Of a stretch of DNA of 52,550 nucleotides, positions 15,930 through 24,528 are shown piece after piece. The translations under genes were made by a program, and so were the position numbers. How positions within the stretch are numbered: the first letter of the stretch is position 1; each line of letters starts with the position of its first letter. A model generated the notes under the pieces. It was not told where the DNA came from and made no database searches. It saw only the letters and a program-made list of their open reading frames with translations. The DNA is from Candidatus Zhuqueibacterota bacterium. GTDB taxonomy: Bacteria > Zhuqueibacterota > Zhuqueibacteria > Oceanimicrobiales > Oceanimicrobiaceae. The stretch spans positions 1-52,550 of the forward strand of contig JAJDAD010000088.1 of assembly GCA_029262055.1 (NCBI GenBank), given 5' to 3'.

Positions 15930-18296
15930 ATGGATAAGCCCAGAATCGTAGTCGTCGATGGGGATCCCAAAAACCTGCAGATTCTTCGTGAAAGTCTCGA
16001 ATCCGCTGATTTCGAGGTCACGACTTCAGGCAATGGTGAAGACGCCTGGACGATGATACAGACACGAAGGCCTGATATTATTGTTTCCGAGGTAGACATT
16101 CCCGGTATTGATGGATTTCAATTACTACAGAGACTGCAGGGAGACCCCGGAAGTTCAGCCATCCCGATGGTTTTCCTGACCAACCGGCGCAACCTCCAGG
16201 ATCGCATCAAAAGCCTGCGTACGGGTGTCAAAGACTACATGATCAAACCGCTGCATGTCAAAGAAGTGATTGCCCGGCTGCAGATGATTTTACGCAGACT
16301 GGAGTCGCTGCAAAACGACGACTCAGGCAACAATCGTAAAATCGTGGGCAGACTGGAAGATAGCAGTGTTGAAAAGCTTGTGGAAAGCTACGGGGCAGAG
16401 CAAAAGACCGGCGTTCTCTCCCTCTACGACCATCAAAATCGCAATGGTGAGATTTATTTCCGGAACGGTTCAGTGGTTAACGCTCGCCTGGATAGCTTTA
16501 GAGCAGAGAAAGCCGTCTATCAAATGCTGCCCTGGGATAACGGGCATTTCATAATGACGCTGAAAGACGTCAATGTTGAAGACGAGATTACGGTCAGCAA
16601 TCTCGGATTGCTTCTGCAAGGATTCAAGCGCTCACAAGAGCAGGAAAAACTTCTGGCCAAGCTGCCCTCCACCGATACGATATTGGTCAGGACCAGGCTC
16701 TTCGACCAGATTTTAAAGCGAAAAGCCGTCGGCACCGATGCGCTGCAATTCATCGCTCTTTTCGATGGCTATAAGCCGCTCGACGCCATCCTTACAGAGA
16801 GCAATTTTGATGAACTTAAAACACTGCAACGCGTTACCCGCCTCTACCAACAAGGTTTTATCGCACCGGTCGAAGATGAGCCCCAGGACACGCCCTTGCA
16901 TGATACAGAACAGACCCAAGCGCCGGATACTGCTCTAGAGCCCGGCCTCGATATGCCGGACATGGATACAAAGTGGAGCTATGAACCTCTGCATGCAGCC
17001 CCCCGGGACACCGAGCTGACGCAGCGTCCTGAAGATAGCAGCGACCAGGCGCCAGCTCCGGAGAGCAGCACCGAAGCCATGCAAGCCGACCCGGTTACGC
17101 CTGAGAGCGAGGAACGCACGGAAGACATCGCCAGCCCGGATGAGCCTTCCGAAAACATGAGTCGCCCGGTTTTTGAAGCCGAAGAAGCTGACGCTGAGGA
17201 CCTGATATTCGACGACACACAAGAAGACACGAGCACCCCCAAAGAAACCCGGACTTCCGAAGTGGGTGTCCAAAGCAGTGACGAGGATGCCAGCCACGAT
17301 GACGCGCCACTTTTCGAAATATCTGATGACATAGAGCTGGAACAACCGTTCGACCTTGAGACTGAAGAAATCGACTTGTCCGATCTGGAGGTCGAAAGCT
17401 CCACCCCGGAACCACTGCCCCTCGATACACCGGAGACGGAGGACGCAACGGCGGAACGCGAAAACGAAGAAGACACGGTATCCCCGTTGCCCGGCGGCAT
17501 TTTTGAAGAAACGCCATCTCACCAGCCGGTCCCGGACAAATACTTCAACGGGGTAGACAGCAGCGAGCCGGCGGAGCCCGAGTTTATCACGGAAGAGCCG
17601 GTCAGCGCGGACACGACGCCGGTCAGCCAGACGGAGCCGACGTTGAATGGCAATAAGGGTGAAGAATATTCTACCAACGGCAGCCACCAGGAAGTCGAAG
17701 CTACGCCTGTGGCAGAACCGAATCCGCTGTCTGCGGCCAGCATCAAACTGTGCCAGGCTCGCGGATTGAAAAAAGGGCAACTCGTCGTGCTCAGCAGCAA
17801 TCGGGAAGCACAGGAAAAATTGGTGGCGGCATTGACGGCAGATCAATTCTCGACCAGACAAATCGACAGCAGTAGCTCATTGCTCCTGGGTAAAATGGCG
17901 ACCGGCAATGATTATACAGTCGAAGTAGTCGGCCTGTCCACCGAAAAAAAGTTCCTGCAACTGCTGCATCAAGTCTCCGACAAAATGATAGGATGCATCA
18001 TACTCGTCGTTGGAGATAGCTCCACCGGCCTTGGGTATCTGGGATATTTGCTTAATTCGCTGAAGGGCACTCTCAAGGCACCGTCAGTAGTCGCGGTCTA
18101 CCAGCCTGAAGGTGAGAGAAGAGTTCCGTTGGAGTTCATCCGCTACTCGCTAAAGATGGATGAAGGCGAGCAAATTATGGAAATACATCTGACTGAACCT
18201 GATTCTCTGCAGCACATGCTTGCCCAACTGCAAGCTCCTGCATACAGCTCGACACACCTGGAAGATGTGTCCGGCGAAACCGGTGGGGACCAATAG
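15930..18296 (+). CDS. Multidomain regulator: atypical receiver, DUF4388, winged-helix-like, disordered linker, G-domain-like
   Basis: A 788-residue cytoplasmic signalling protein. Residues 4-122 are a receiver domain whose phospho-acceptor position is Glu54 (IIVSEVDIPG) instead of Asp; T84 and K106 are kept, and the acidic pair is DG. Residues 138-235 are a DUF4388 (PATAN-like) domain. Residues 255-312 form a small winged-helix-like unit (LFDGYKPLDAILTES, then LYQQGFI). Residues 315-600 are a long acidic, Pro/Ser/Thr-rich, probably disordered linker. Residues 603-765 look like a degenerate small-GTPase fold (SSNREAQEKL where the P-loop would be, CIILVVGDSS, then SVVAVYQPEG). Phosphorylation control appears lost. 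Its adaptor role is inferred. Confidence 0.8.
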   Translation: MDKPRIVVVDGDPKNLQILRESLESADFEVTTSGNGEDAWTMIQTRRPDIIVSEVDIPGIDGFQLLQRLQGDPGSSAIPMVFLTNRRNLQDRIKSLRTGVKDYMIKPLHVKEVIARLQMILRRLESLQNDDSGNNRKIVGRLEDSSVEKLVESYGAEQKTGVLSLYDHQNRNGEIYFRNGSVVNARLDSFRAEKAVYQMLPWDNGHFIMTLKDVNVEDEITVSNLGLLLQGFKRSQEQEKLLAKLPSTDTILVRTRLFDQILKRKAVGTDALQFIALFDGYKPLDAILTESNFDELKTLQRVTRLYQQGFIAPVEDEPQDTPLHDTEQTQAPDTALEPGLDMPDMDTKWSYEPLHAAPRDTELTQRPEDSSDQAPAPESSTEAMQADPVTPESEERTEDIASPDEPSENMSRPVFEAEEADAEDLIFDDTQEDTSTPKETRTSEVGVQSSDEDASHDDAPLFEISDDIELEQPFDLETEEIDLSDLEVESSTPEPLPLDTPETEDATAERENEEDTVSPLPGGIFEETPSHQPVPDKYFNGVDSSEPAEPEFITEEPVSADTTPVSQTEPTLNGNKGEEYSTNGSHQEVEATPVAEPNPLSAASIKLCQARGLKKGQLVVLSSNREAQEKLVAALTADQFSTRQIDSSSSLLLGKMATGNDYTVEVVGLSTEKKFLQLLHQVSDKMIGCIILVVGDSSTGLGYLGYLLNSLKGTLKAPSVVAVYQPEGERRVPLEFIRYSLKMDEGEQIMEIHLTEPDSLQHMLAQLQAPAYSSTHLEDVSGETGGDQ

Positions 18297-18302
18297 TTCG
18301 AT

Positions 18303-19517
18303 ATGGAACGAAAACGAATTCTACTTGCCGTCAATAACATAACCGAAATTGAGAAGCTAAGAAAGATCCTGATCAGTTCCGGCTACGAAGTGCAATGCGC
18401 AAGTGACGGTATCTCTGCTCTGCAATCGAGCCGGGAGTTTCGGCCGCACTTGATTCTGGCTGAGTTAGATCTGGCAAAAATTGATGCCCACCATTTTCTG
18501 CAGGAAATAAAATCCCGGGCAGCAACCAGAGCCATTCGTTTCGTCATCATGAGCAAGCACCGTTCTGTAAGCGAACGGGTCCACAGCATCAAGCTGGGTG
18601 TCGATGAATATCTTACTGTTCCTTTCGATATCAGAGAAGTCCTGGTCAGGTTCGAGATCATCCTCAACGAAGTCGGCAATGTAGAACCTGCCGCCGGCAA
18701 ACAGGCGAAAGGCTTTTCCGGTAAGCTCATCGACATGAATGCGGTAGAGTTGCTGCAAACCCTCGACATTTCCAAGAAGTCAGGGTCGTTGCGACTGTTT
18801 CATGGAGAGGAAGAAGGTCTTATTCTGATGCAACGTGGCGAAATTGTCGAAGCCAGCCTAGGCGATTTGTCCGCCCGCGAAGCACTTCTGCGCATGATTA
18901 CCTGGGAAGACGGCACATTTGAGTTTGATATCCATGAAATCAATCGACCCAGCAAATTCAAAGATTCGACCTCTAATATCATAAAAATGGGACTTCTCTA
19001 CCGGGATCGGTGGGACAGAGTGCGCAGCAGCCTGCCGCCCTTGCAAACCCGGTTTGAACGGTCTGAAGAAGACAAACCCGCGCCGGATTCGCTCTCTGCC
19101 GAAGAAACGCAAGTCCTGAGTTCCATCAATGGCAACTCGCGCATCGGCAACATCGTCAGAGAATCGAACCTGGACGATTTAAAGACGCTGGCAATCTTGT
19201 CCAGACTTTTCCACCAGGGCCGCTTGAAAGAACTGCCTCTGGAACAACAGGACTCCTCTGGCAATGGCGGCGCAAATGGGCACTCTGCCGTACGTTCGAT
19301 AGAAATTGCAGACCTCATTCAAAAATTCCTGCACCCGGACAACGGCACACCTGCAAAGCCCAGCCGTTTGAAGCTCGATCGGCGCAACAAGAAAGAACGG
19401 CGTAATCAGTTACGGCGTTCATCAGACCACCGGCAGGAAGAAAATCAGGTCTTTTTGGGAAGAAGCGAACTCCTTATTATCCGGCAGAAATTGGCCACCT
19501 GGACCAGTGATGCCTAG
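18303..19517 (+). CDS. Second DUF4388 regulator with a pseudo-receiver domain
   Basis: The 404-residue protein is a short paralogue of the preceding one, starting 6 bases after its stop. The receiver fold (4-122) has lost every catalytic position: NN11-12 replaces the acidic pair, Glu54 (LILAELD) the acceptor Asp, and Val106 the lysine; Ser84 remains. DUF4388 spans 138-235 (LLQTLDISKKSGSLRL, then LILMQRGEIVEA). The winged-helix-like unit follows (265-312: VLSSINGNSRIGNIVRES). A basic tail (355-380, Arg/Lys-rich) may bind nucleic acid or membrane. It cannot be a phosphorelay switch, so it probably works by protein contact with its operon partners. Confidence 0.8.
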   Translation: MERKRILLAVNNITEIEKLRKILISSGYEVQCASDGISALQSSREFRPHLILAELDLAKIDAHHFLQEIKSRAATRAIRFVIMSKHRSVSERVHSIKLGVDEYLTVPFDIREVLVRFEIILNEVGNVEPAAGKQAKGFSGKLIDMNAVELLQTLDISKKSGSLRLFHGEEEGLILMQRGEIVEASLGDLSAREALLRMITWEDGTFEFDIHEINRPSKFKDSTSNIIKMGLLYRDRWDRVRSSLPPLQTRFERSEEDKPAPDSLSAEETQVLSSINGNSRIGNIVRESNLDDLKTLAILSRLFHQGRLKELPLEQQDSSGNGGANGHSAVRSIEIADLIQKFLHPDNGTPAKPSRLKLDRRNKKERRNQLRRSSDHRQEENQVFLGRSELLIIRQKLATWTSDA

Positions 19518-20070
19518 CGCACCTGGCCCTGATCCAACACTCTCCGAAAAACAACATGAAAACAGCGCCACTTCACCTGAACCTGACACCATGAGGGTCG
19601 CTGAAGTCGCAGTGGTTGGCCCCAATGGGCAGACAAAGCACGAGTTCATCCGAACTGCCTGCGGCGCGGAGCCGGTTCAAACCGGAGATTTGACCTACGG
19701 CTGCTTACAAATAAATGAACAACTGGCTGTCCACCTCTACGGCCTGAAGAAAATTGAAGAAAAGAATCCCTCGTGGGAGTTGATTGCCAAGAAGCTGCTA
19801 GGTTATATCGTTTTGTTCGATTGGGATGACGTCCCTGCCATCGAAGTCGTCAAGAGCACAGTAGATGCAATCTCACTCCGGCATCGCATTCCGATAATCA
19901 TCGCTGCAAATGTGAAGCACCCACCGACTTCAATCCCAGTTCAACTGGCAGCGGAGAAATTTGATCTCGCTGAACAAAGCAAGCTGACTTTTTGCAATGT
20001 GTCAGATGAGCACAGTTCAAGAAATATCCTCGTTACTTTGATCGATTGTGTCCTTTATGCGTTAAAGTAA
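19510..20070 (+). CDS. Degenerate small-GTPase-like protein
   Basis: The protein has 186 residues, with the ATG at 19510 overlapping the end of the preceding gene by 8 bases (a GTG sits one codon earlier). After a disordered N-terminus (1-28) a Rossmann-like alternation follows: RVAEVAVVGPNGQTKHEF, in which the P-loop GxxxxGK is broken. LLGYIVLFDWDD comes next, then PIIIAANVKHPP where an NKxD motif would be, and LTFCNVSDEHSSRN in the SAK-like position. It resembles the small predicted GTPases (MglA/COG2229-like) but lacks intact nucleotide motifs. Overlap with the regulator gene indicates they are made together. The same fold seems to end the 788-residue protein. Confidence 0.6.
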   Translation: MPSAPGPDPTLSEKQHENSATSPEPDTMRVAEVAVVGPNGQTKHEFIRTACGAEPVQTGDLTYGCLQINEQLAVHLYGLKKIEEKNPSWELIAKKLLGYIVLFDWDDVPAIEVVKSTVDAISLRHRIPIIIAANVKHPPTSIPVQLAAEKFDLAEQSKLTFCNVSDEHSSRNILVTLIDCVLYALK

Positions 20071-20196
20071 ATCGATCAGTCGCCCTGCCGCCGGCTGGCT
20101 TCGCCTGTCATACAGTCAGACCAGGTTCTTCATGTCAAAAAGCGGTAGCTGGCCAGCCAACAATCCAACAATTCTTTGAAGCAGGAGCAACACAAC

Positions 20197-21567
20197 ATGA
20201 GTACCGGATACTTTAACAACATCCTAGAGACGGTAGGCAACACGCCGCTAATCAGATTGAATCGAGTGACTCGAGGCCTAAAGGCCACAGTGCTTGCAAA
20301 AGTCGAGTACTTTAATCCGGGCGGCAGTGTGAAAGACAGAATCGCCATTACAATGATAGAAGAGGCTGAAAAATCCGGCCAGCTGCGCCCGGGCGGTACC
20401 ATTGTGGAGTCAACTTCCGGCAACACCGGCGCAGGCCTGGCACTGGTGGCCGCACTCAAGGGCTACAAGGCGATTTTCACCATGCCCGACAAGATGAGTC
20501 AGGAAAAAGTACGAAATTTGCGGGCGTACGGCGCGGAAGTCATCGTGACCCCTACCTCGGTGCCGCCGGAGTCACCGGAAAGCTACTATTCGGTGGCCAA
20601 GAAAATCGTCAAAGATACGCCTAATTCCATCCTGGCTAACCAATACTTTAACCCGGTTAATCCTGAGACACACTACCGAAGCACGGGTCCCGAAATCTGG
20701 GAACAGACCGCCGGTAAGATTGACTACTTCGTCGCCGGCATGGGCACCGGCGGAACCATCAGCGGTACCGGCCGGTTTCTTAAAGAAAAGAACCCGGCGG
20801 TCAAGATCGTCGGTGCAGACCCGGTAGGCTCCATCCTGAAAGAATACTTCTATTCAAAGAAACTGAACGAGGCCAAACCATATAAAGTGGAGGGCGTGGG
20901 CGAAGACATTATCCCCGGCACCACACATTTCCAATACATTGATGACGTGTTCGATATTACAGACAAAGAATCCTTCAATATTGCCCGGCGAATGTCGCGG
21001 GAAGAAGGTATTTTTATCGGTGGCTCAGGCGGCCTTGCGGTGGCAGCAGCTTTGCAATGTGCCAGGGACCTCCCGGAAGACAAGCTGGTCGTCGTTCTCC
21101 TGCCTGATTCCGGCGCAAAATATCTCACCACCTTTTACTCGGATGACTGGATGCGGGAGAACCGCTTCCTCGATATCGAAGCCATCACGCTCGATCGTGT
21201 CCTTGCCACCAAGCCGGATGGCATCCTGGGAGTGATCTCGGTGCAACCGACAGATAGCGTCCGGACCGCCATTGCTCAGATCAAAGAAAACGATATTTCT
21301 CAAATCCCGGTTATCGATGATGGCAACTCAGTCGGCCGGATCGACGAGGGAGAAATCATGGGACAAGTCATCAATGACAGCGCGGTGCTCGACTTGCCGG
21401 TCAGCCAGGCCATGCAGGAGAGCCTCCCCGTAATAGCCGCGCAAAAGAACATTGAAGACGTCAAAAACTACCTCACCAAACAATTTCCGGCGGTCCTCGT
21501 AGAACGGCAGGGGAAAATTACGGGAATTATCACAAAATCAGATTTGCTGGAGTTCATCACCAAATGA
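20197..21567 (+). CDS. Cystathionine beta-synthase with CBS domains
   Basis: A PLP enzyme of 456 residues condensing homocysteine and serine to cystathionine. The start is ATG 20197, with AGGAG (20183-20187) 9 bases ahead; a TTG further upstream is disfavoured. The PLP lysine is K46 in NPGGSVKDR, the phosphate-binding region is STSGNTGAGLA and a GTGGTISGTGR loop follows. The C-terminal 110 residues are two CBS modules (SVRTAIAQIKENDISQIPV and a second ending ITGIITKSDLLEFI), which usually bind adenosyl ligands. It overlaps the next gene by ATGA. A cysteine-synthase role cannot be excluded from sequence alone, but the CBS domains favour CBS. Confidence 0.9.
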   Translation: MSTGYFNNILETVGNTPLIRLNRVTRGLKATVLAKVEYFNPGGSVKDRIAITMIEEAEKSGQLRPGGTIVESTSGNTGAGLALVAALKGYKAIFTMPDKMSQEKVRNLRAYGAEVIVTPTSVPPESPESYYSVAKKIVKDTPNSILANQYFNPVNPETHYRSTGPEIWEQTAGKIDYFVAGMGTGGTISGTGRFLKEKNPAVKIVGADPVGSILKEYFYSKKLNEAKPYKVEGVGEDIIPGTTHFQYIDDVFDITDKESFNIARRMSREEGIFIGGSGGLAVAAALQCARDLPEDKLVVVLLPDSGAKYLTTFYSDDWMRENRFLDIEAITLDRVLATKPDGILGVISVQPTDSVRTAIAQIKENDISQIPVIDDGNSVGRIDEGEIMGQVINDSAVLDLPVSQAMQESLPVIAAQKNIEDVKNYLTKQFPAVLVERQGKITGIITKSDLLEFITK

Positions 21568-22733
21568 AAGACAACAAACAGAGCGACTTTGCAACCAGGG
21601 CTGTGCATGCCGGACAATCTCCCGAACCTCTGAGCGGCGCCATCACCACGCCTATCTACCAAACATCGACCTACGTGCAACAGGCTCCCGGCGTACACAA
21701 GGGGTATGAATACGCGCGCACCGGCAATCCAACGCGCCAGGCGCTGGAAGACAATCTCGCCGCCCTCGAAAACGGGTCAGCGGCTTTTGCCTTCGGCTCC
21801 GGCATGGCGGCCACCTCCACCGTTATGGGCTTACTCGCTCAGGGCGACCACGTCATTGTGACCCAGAATGTGTACGGGGGCACCTTTCGCTACTTTCAAC
21901 AGGTCATGACCAACTACGGGTTGTCGTTCAGCTTTGTCGACACATCTGAAACGGACAACATCGCCGCAGCACTCCGCCCGGAAACCCGGATGGTTTTTCT
22001 CGAGACGCCCACCAACCCTTTGTTGCAGCTAACCGATCTGCGCCACACCGCCGACCTCTGCCGCAGCCATGATTTGCTCCTGGCAGTGGATAACACCTTC
22101 ATGAGTCCCTATTTTCAACGACCGCTCGACCTGGGGGCTGATATCGTTGTGCACAGCAGCTCAAAGTACATCAACGGCCATGCCGACATCATCGGCGGGA
22201 TTATCATCGTAAAAAGTGACAAACTGGCTGAACGGTTCGCCTTTTTGCAGAACGCTGTGGGCGCCGTCCCCAGCCCGTTCGACTGCTGGCTGACCCTGCG
22301 CTCGATAAAGACCTTGCCCCTGCGCATGCAGCAGCAAAACAGCAATGCCATCGCGCTCTCGGATTATCTCCTGAACCACCCCAAGGTCAACAAAGTCATC
22401 TATCCCGGATTGGCGAGCCACCCGCACCACGAACTTGCGTGCAAGCAACAACTTGACCCGTACGGCAAACCCGGCTTTGGCGGCATGATCTCCTTTGAGC
22501 TAAAATCAGAGAAAACGGGATCCAAAATGCTGGAGCAACTCCAACTGTTTTCGCTGGCCGAAAGCCTGGGGGGCGTCGAAAGTCTGATCAGCCAACCCGC
22601 CTCGATGACGCACGCATCGGTTCCGAAAGAGGAGCGTGAACGAATCGGACTGTCCGACAACCTCATTCGTATCTCAGCAGGAATTGAACACATCGATGAC
22701 CTCATCGCCGATCTTGCGCAAGCGCTAAAATGA
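21564..22733 (+). CDS. Cystathionine gamma-lyase/gamma-synthase
   Basis: A PLP-dependent Cys/Met-metabolism enzyme, 389 residues, full length. The PLP lysine is K201 in HSSSKYINGHADIIGG, the ring-stacking Asp is D176 in LAVDNTF, and the substrate-binding YEYARTGNPTR motif is at 48-58. The C-terminal SLGGVESLISQPASMTH motif is typical of the family. Following CBS with a 4-base overlap, it most likely splits cystathionine to cysteine (reverse transsulfuration), so the pair makes cysteine from homocysteine. A synthase direction is possible. Confidence 0.92.
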   Translation: MKDNKQSDFATRAVHAGQSPEPLSGAITTPIYQTSTYVQQAPGVHKGYEYARTGNPTRQALEDNLAALENGSAAFAFGSGMAATSTVMGLLAQGDHVIVTQNVYGGTFRYFQQVMTNYGLSFSFVDTSETDNIAAALRPETRMVFLETPTNPLLQLTDLRHTADLCRSHDLLLAVDNTFMSPYFQRPLDLGADIVVHSSSKYINGHADIIGGIIIVKSDKLAERFAFLQNAVGAVPSPFDCWLTLRSIKTLPLRMQQQNSNAIALSDYLLNHPKVNKVIYPGLASHPHHELACKQQLDPYGKPGFGGMISFELKSEKTGSKMLEQLQLFSLAESLGGVESLISQPASMTHASVPKEERERIGLSDNLIRISAGIEHIDDLIADLAQALK

Positions 22734-23656
22734 GTCCAGGGGGTTGCACGGCAGGAGTGCTCGTTCTTTTTATTAGCCTCCTAACCGCCAGTCGTCCATG
22801 CCATGGCAGCCAGTCAGAAAAAACCTGGCTGCGCCAATCGAACCCTTCCATTGACCTCTTTTATTTGCAGCCCGATCGCGTCTTCGTGGACGAAATCTCT
22901 GAACAGTTGCACATTGCCAAGCGCGATTTCTCGCAAAGACTGCATCTCGAAACGCATAGCCTGGTGTCCGTCTTTGTTTGTCCGACTCAGGCAATTTTCG
23001 ACAGTCTGACCCAACATTCGGTGCCGCACTGGGGCGCCGGCGTTGCCCAGGTCCGCAGAAATATCATCATTATCAAATCTCCTGGGTTGAGCAAGAACCG
23101 CGACAGGCTGTCTAAGCTGATCCGGCACGAAATGGCTCATATTTCCTGCGGGCAGCTCAACCCGCTGCTTCTGCAAGCACCTAAGTGGCTGATTGAGGGA
23201 TTGGCCATCTACCTGTCCACGGATGAAGCTTTTGCCGGCAAAGCGCTGTCACAGGCGTTCATCGGTAATTCCGTTATCCCCCTGGACGAGATCGACGACT
23301 TGCTGTCCTTCGGCGGTGCCAAGGCACAGCTCGCCTATGAAGAGAGCTACGCGTTTGTCTCCTATCTTATCGAGCGCTTCGGTTTCGACGAGGTTATCGG
23401 TCTCATACACGACCTGGACGGTGAGACTGAATTCTCCCTTATCCTCGCAAACAGGTTCGGGGTGGATATTTTTGATTTGGAAATGGACTGGTATGAACAG
23501 GCGAAGAAAACGTACCGCTGGCACTTCCTGCAGGATTTTAGCACTTACTTGTGGATTCTTATTCTTCTGCTGTTTATGATAGCGTTCGGGTTTATCCGTT
23601 TGCGTAACAGGAAGACACTGAAACGCTGGGAAGAGGAAGAACGGTTCACCCCCTAG
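22730..23656 (+). CDS. Membrane-anchored HExxH metallopeptidase (peptidase-MA-like)
   Basis: The protein has 308 residues. An N-terminal signal or anchor (8-25) is followed by an extracytoplasmic domain with the zinc motif HEMAH (133-137) and a downstream glutamate in WLIEGLAIYLS (E156), the gluzincin pattern. One transmembrane helix (about 268-287, YLWILILLLFMIAFGFI) and a basic tail close the protein. It starts inside the stop of the transsulfuration gene (ATGA, 22730-22733), so translation is coupled. Its link to cysteine metabolism is not obvious. It may simply ride on the operon, or process an envelope protein. Confidence 0.8.
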   Translation: MSPGGCTAGVLVLFISLLTASRPCHGSQSEKTWLRQSNPSIDLFYLQPDRVFVDEISEQLHIAKRDFSQRLHLETHSLVSVFVCPTQAIFDSLTQHSVPHWGAGVAQVRRNIIIIKSPGLSKNRDRLSKLIRHEMAHISCGQLNPLLLQAPKWLIEGLAIYLSTDEAFAGKALSQAFIGNSVIPLDEIDDLLSFGGAKAQLAYEESYAFVSYLIERFGFDEVIGLIHDLDGETEFSLILANRFGVDIFDLEMDWYEQAKKTYRWHFLQDFSTYLWILILLLFMIAFGFIRLRNRKTLKRWEEEERFTP

Positions 23657-23756
23657 CCTGACAAATGCGGGGATCTCGGTCGCAAACACAAAGGCTCCCC
23701 AGGCAGGGCCAATTCCCTTATCAACCAATTCTGCAATATAAATCAGGAGTTAATCT

Positions 23757-24260
23757 ATGGCTTCAAAATTCGGAGTGCTATTTGTCTGTTCGGGAAACAG
23801 TTGCAGAAGCCCCATGGCCGAAGGCATGCTAAGAAGCAAACTTCCCGAAGCGCTTGCGGAGTTTGTCGAGGTAAAGTCCGCCGGCACCCTGGGAATCGAT
23901 GGCAGTCCGGCCACGGAATTTGCCGTGCAGGCGGCCATGCGATTTGGTGCGGACATTTCTACCCACCAGTCACAGGGCGTGACAGCAGAGCTGGTAGAGG
24001 GCTCGGACATCATCTTTGGTTTGGCCCGGGAGCACGAGCATATCTTGCGTCAGAGGTATCCGTCGGTGCGGGATAATGTATTCCTGTTGCGCCGTTTTGC
24101 CATAGAACCGGCGCAGCAGGTATCGGACAACATCGAAGACCCCATCGGCTGCAGCTACGAGATCTATGAACAATGCGCCCGCACCATTAACGCCGAGCTT
24201 GATCGGATTTTTGCCCGTTTGACAGACCTGGCTGAGAACAAGAGAAAAGCTGCCGGGTAG
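23757..24260 (+). CDS. Low-molecular-weight protein-tyrosine-phosphatase family protein
   Basis: The protein has 167 residues. The phosphatase P-loop CxxxxxR(S) is C11-SGNSC-R17-S18 in the LMW-PTP form, and the general-acid Asp is D128 in IEDPIG. Family members dephosphorylate tyrosine in regulatory or capsule systems, and relatives reduce arsenate. The classic DPY near the C-terminus is DPI here, so arsenate-reductase-like or other phosphatase roles remain open. AGGAG lies 10 bases before the ATG, and the gap from the upstream stop is 100 bases, so it may be the last gene of that operon. Confidence 0.85.
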   Translation: MASKFGVLFVCSGNSCRSPMAEGMLRSKLPEALAEFVEVKSAGTLGIDGSPATEFAVQAAMRFGADISTHQSQGVTAELVEGSDIIFGLAREHEHILRQRYPSVRDNVFLLRRFAIEPAQQVSDNIEDPIGCSYEIYEQCARTINAELDRIFARLTDLAENKRKAAG

Positions 24261-24344
24261 GGGCACGCCTGACACAGACGCGAAGCGGACGCACAGACGA
24301 AGTACGTGTATGTCACGATTTTCGAATCATTCAGTTTGAGTTTA

Positions 24345-24510
24345 GGATGCCGCTCATTGCCACGCTCTGCGTGGTAACACATCCAGGACGCTCCGCGTCA
24401 AACCAAAATTCCGTATCGACCACAGCCCCACTGGCCTTTCCCGTTTATCATGAGACGTTGAGCGGCAAGCTGGACCTTCCCGCGCCGAGTGTGGGAACGA
24501 GGGCAAGATT
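24345..24510. repeat. Dispersed REP-like repeat element
   Basis: Two small hairpins in tandem, CCACGC-TCT-GCGTGG (24360-24374) and GACGC-TCC-GCGTC (24388-24400). A remnant of the same motif class (GTGTGGGAACGAGGG) lies at 24490-24503. I recognise this as a motif widespread between genes in many bacterial genomes. It separates the LMW phosphatase gene from the converging PEP carboxylase gene. Confidence 0.5.
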
Positions 24511-24528
24511 TCTAACCTTCTTTAAGGT

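Noticed and set aside
16935-17861. 308-codon minus-strand frame (and several 90-170 codon frames nearby)
   Set aside because: They mirror the acidic, repetitive linker of the 788-residue regulator; low-complexity shadow.
20071-20196. SAM or other riboswitch before the CBS gene
   Set aside because: The 126-bp spacer shows only a short GCTGGCCAGC palindrome and no riboswitch core that I can recognise.
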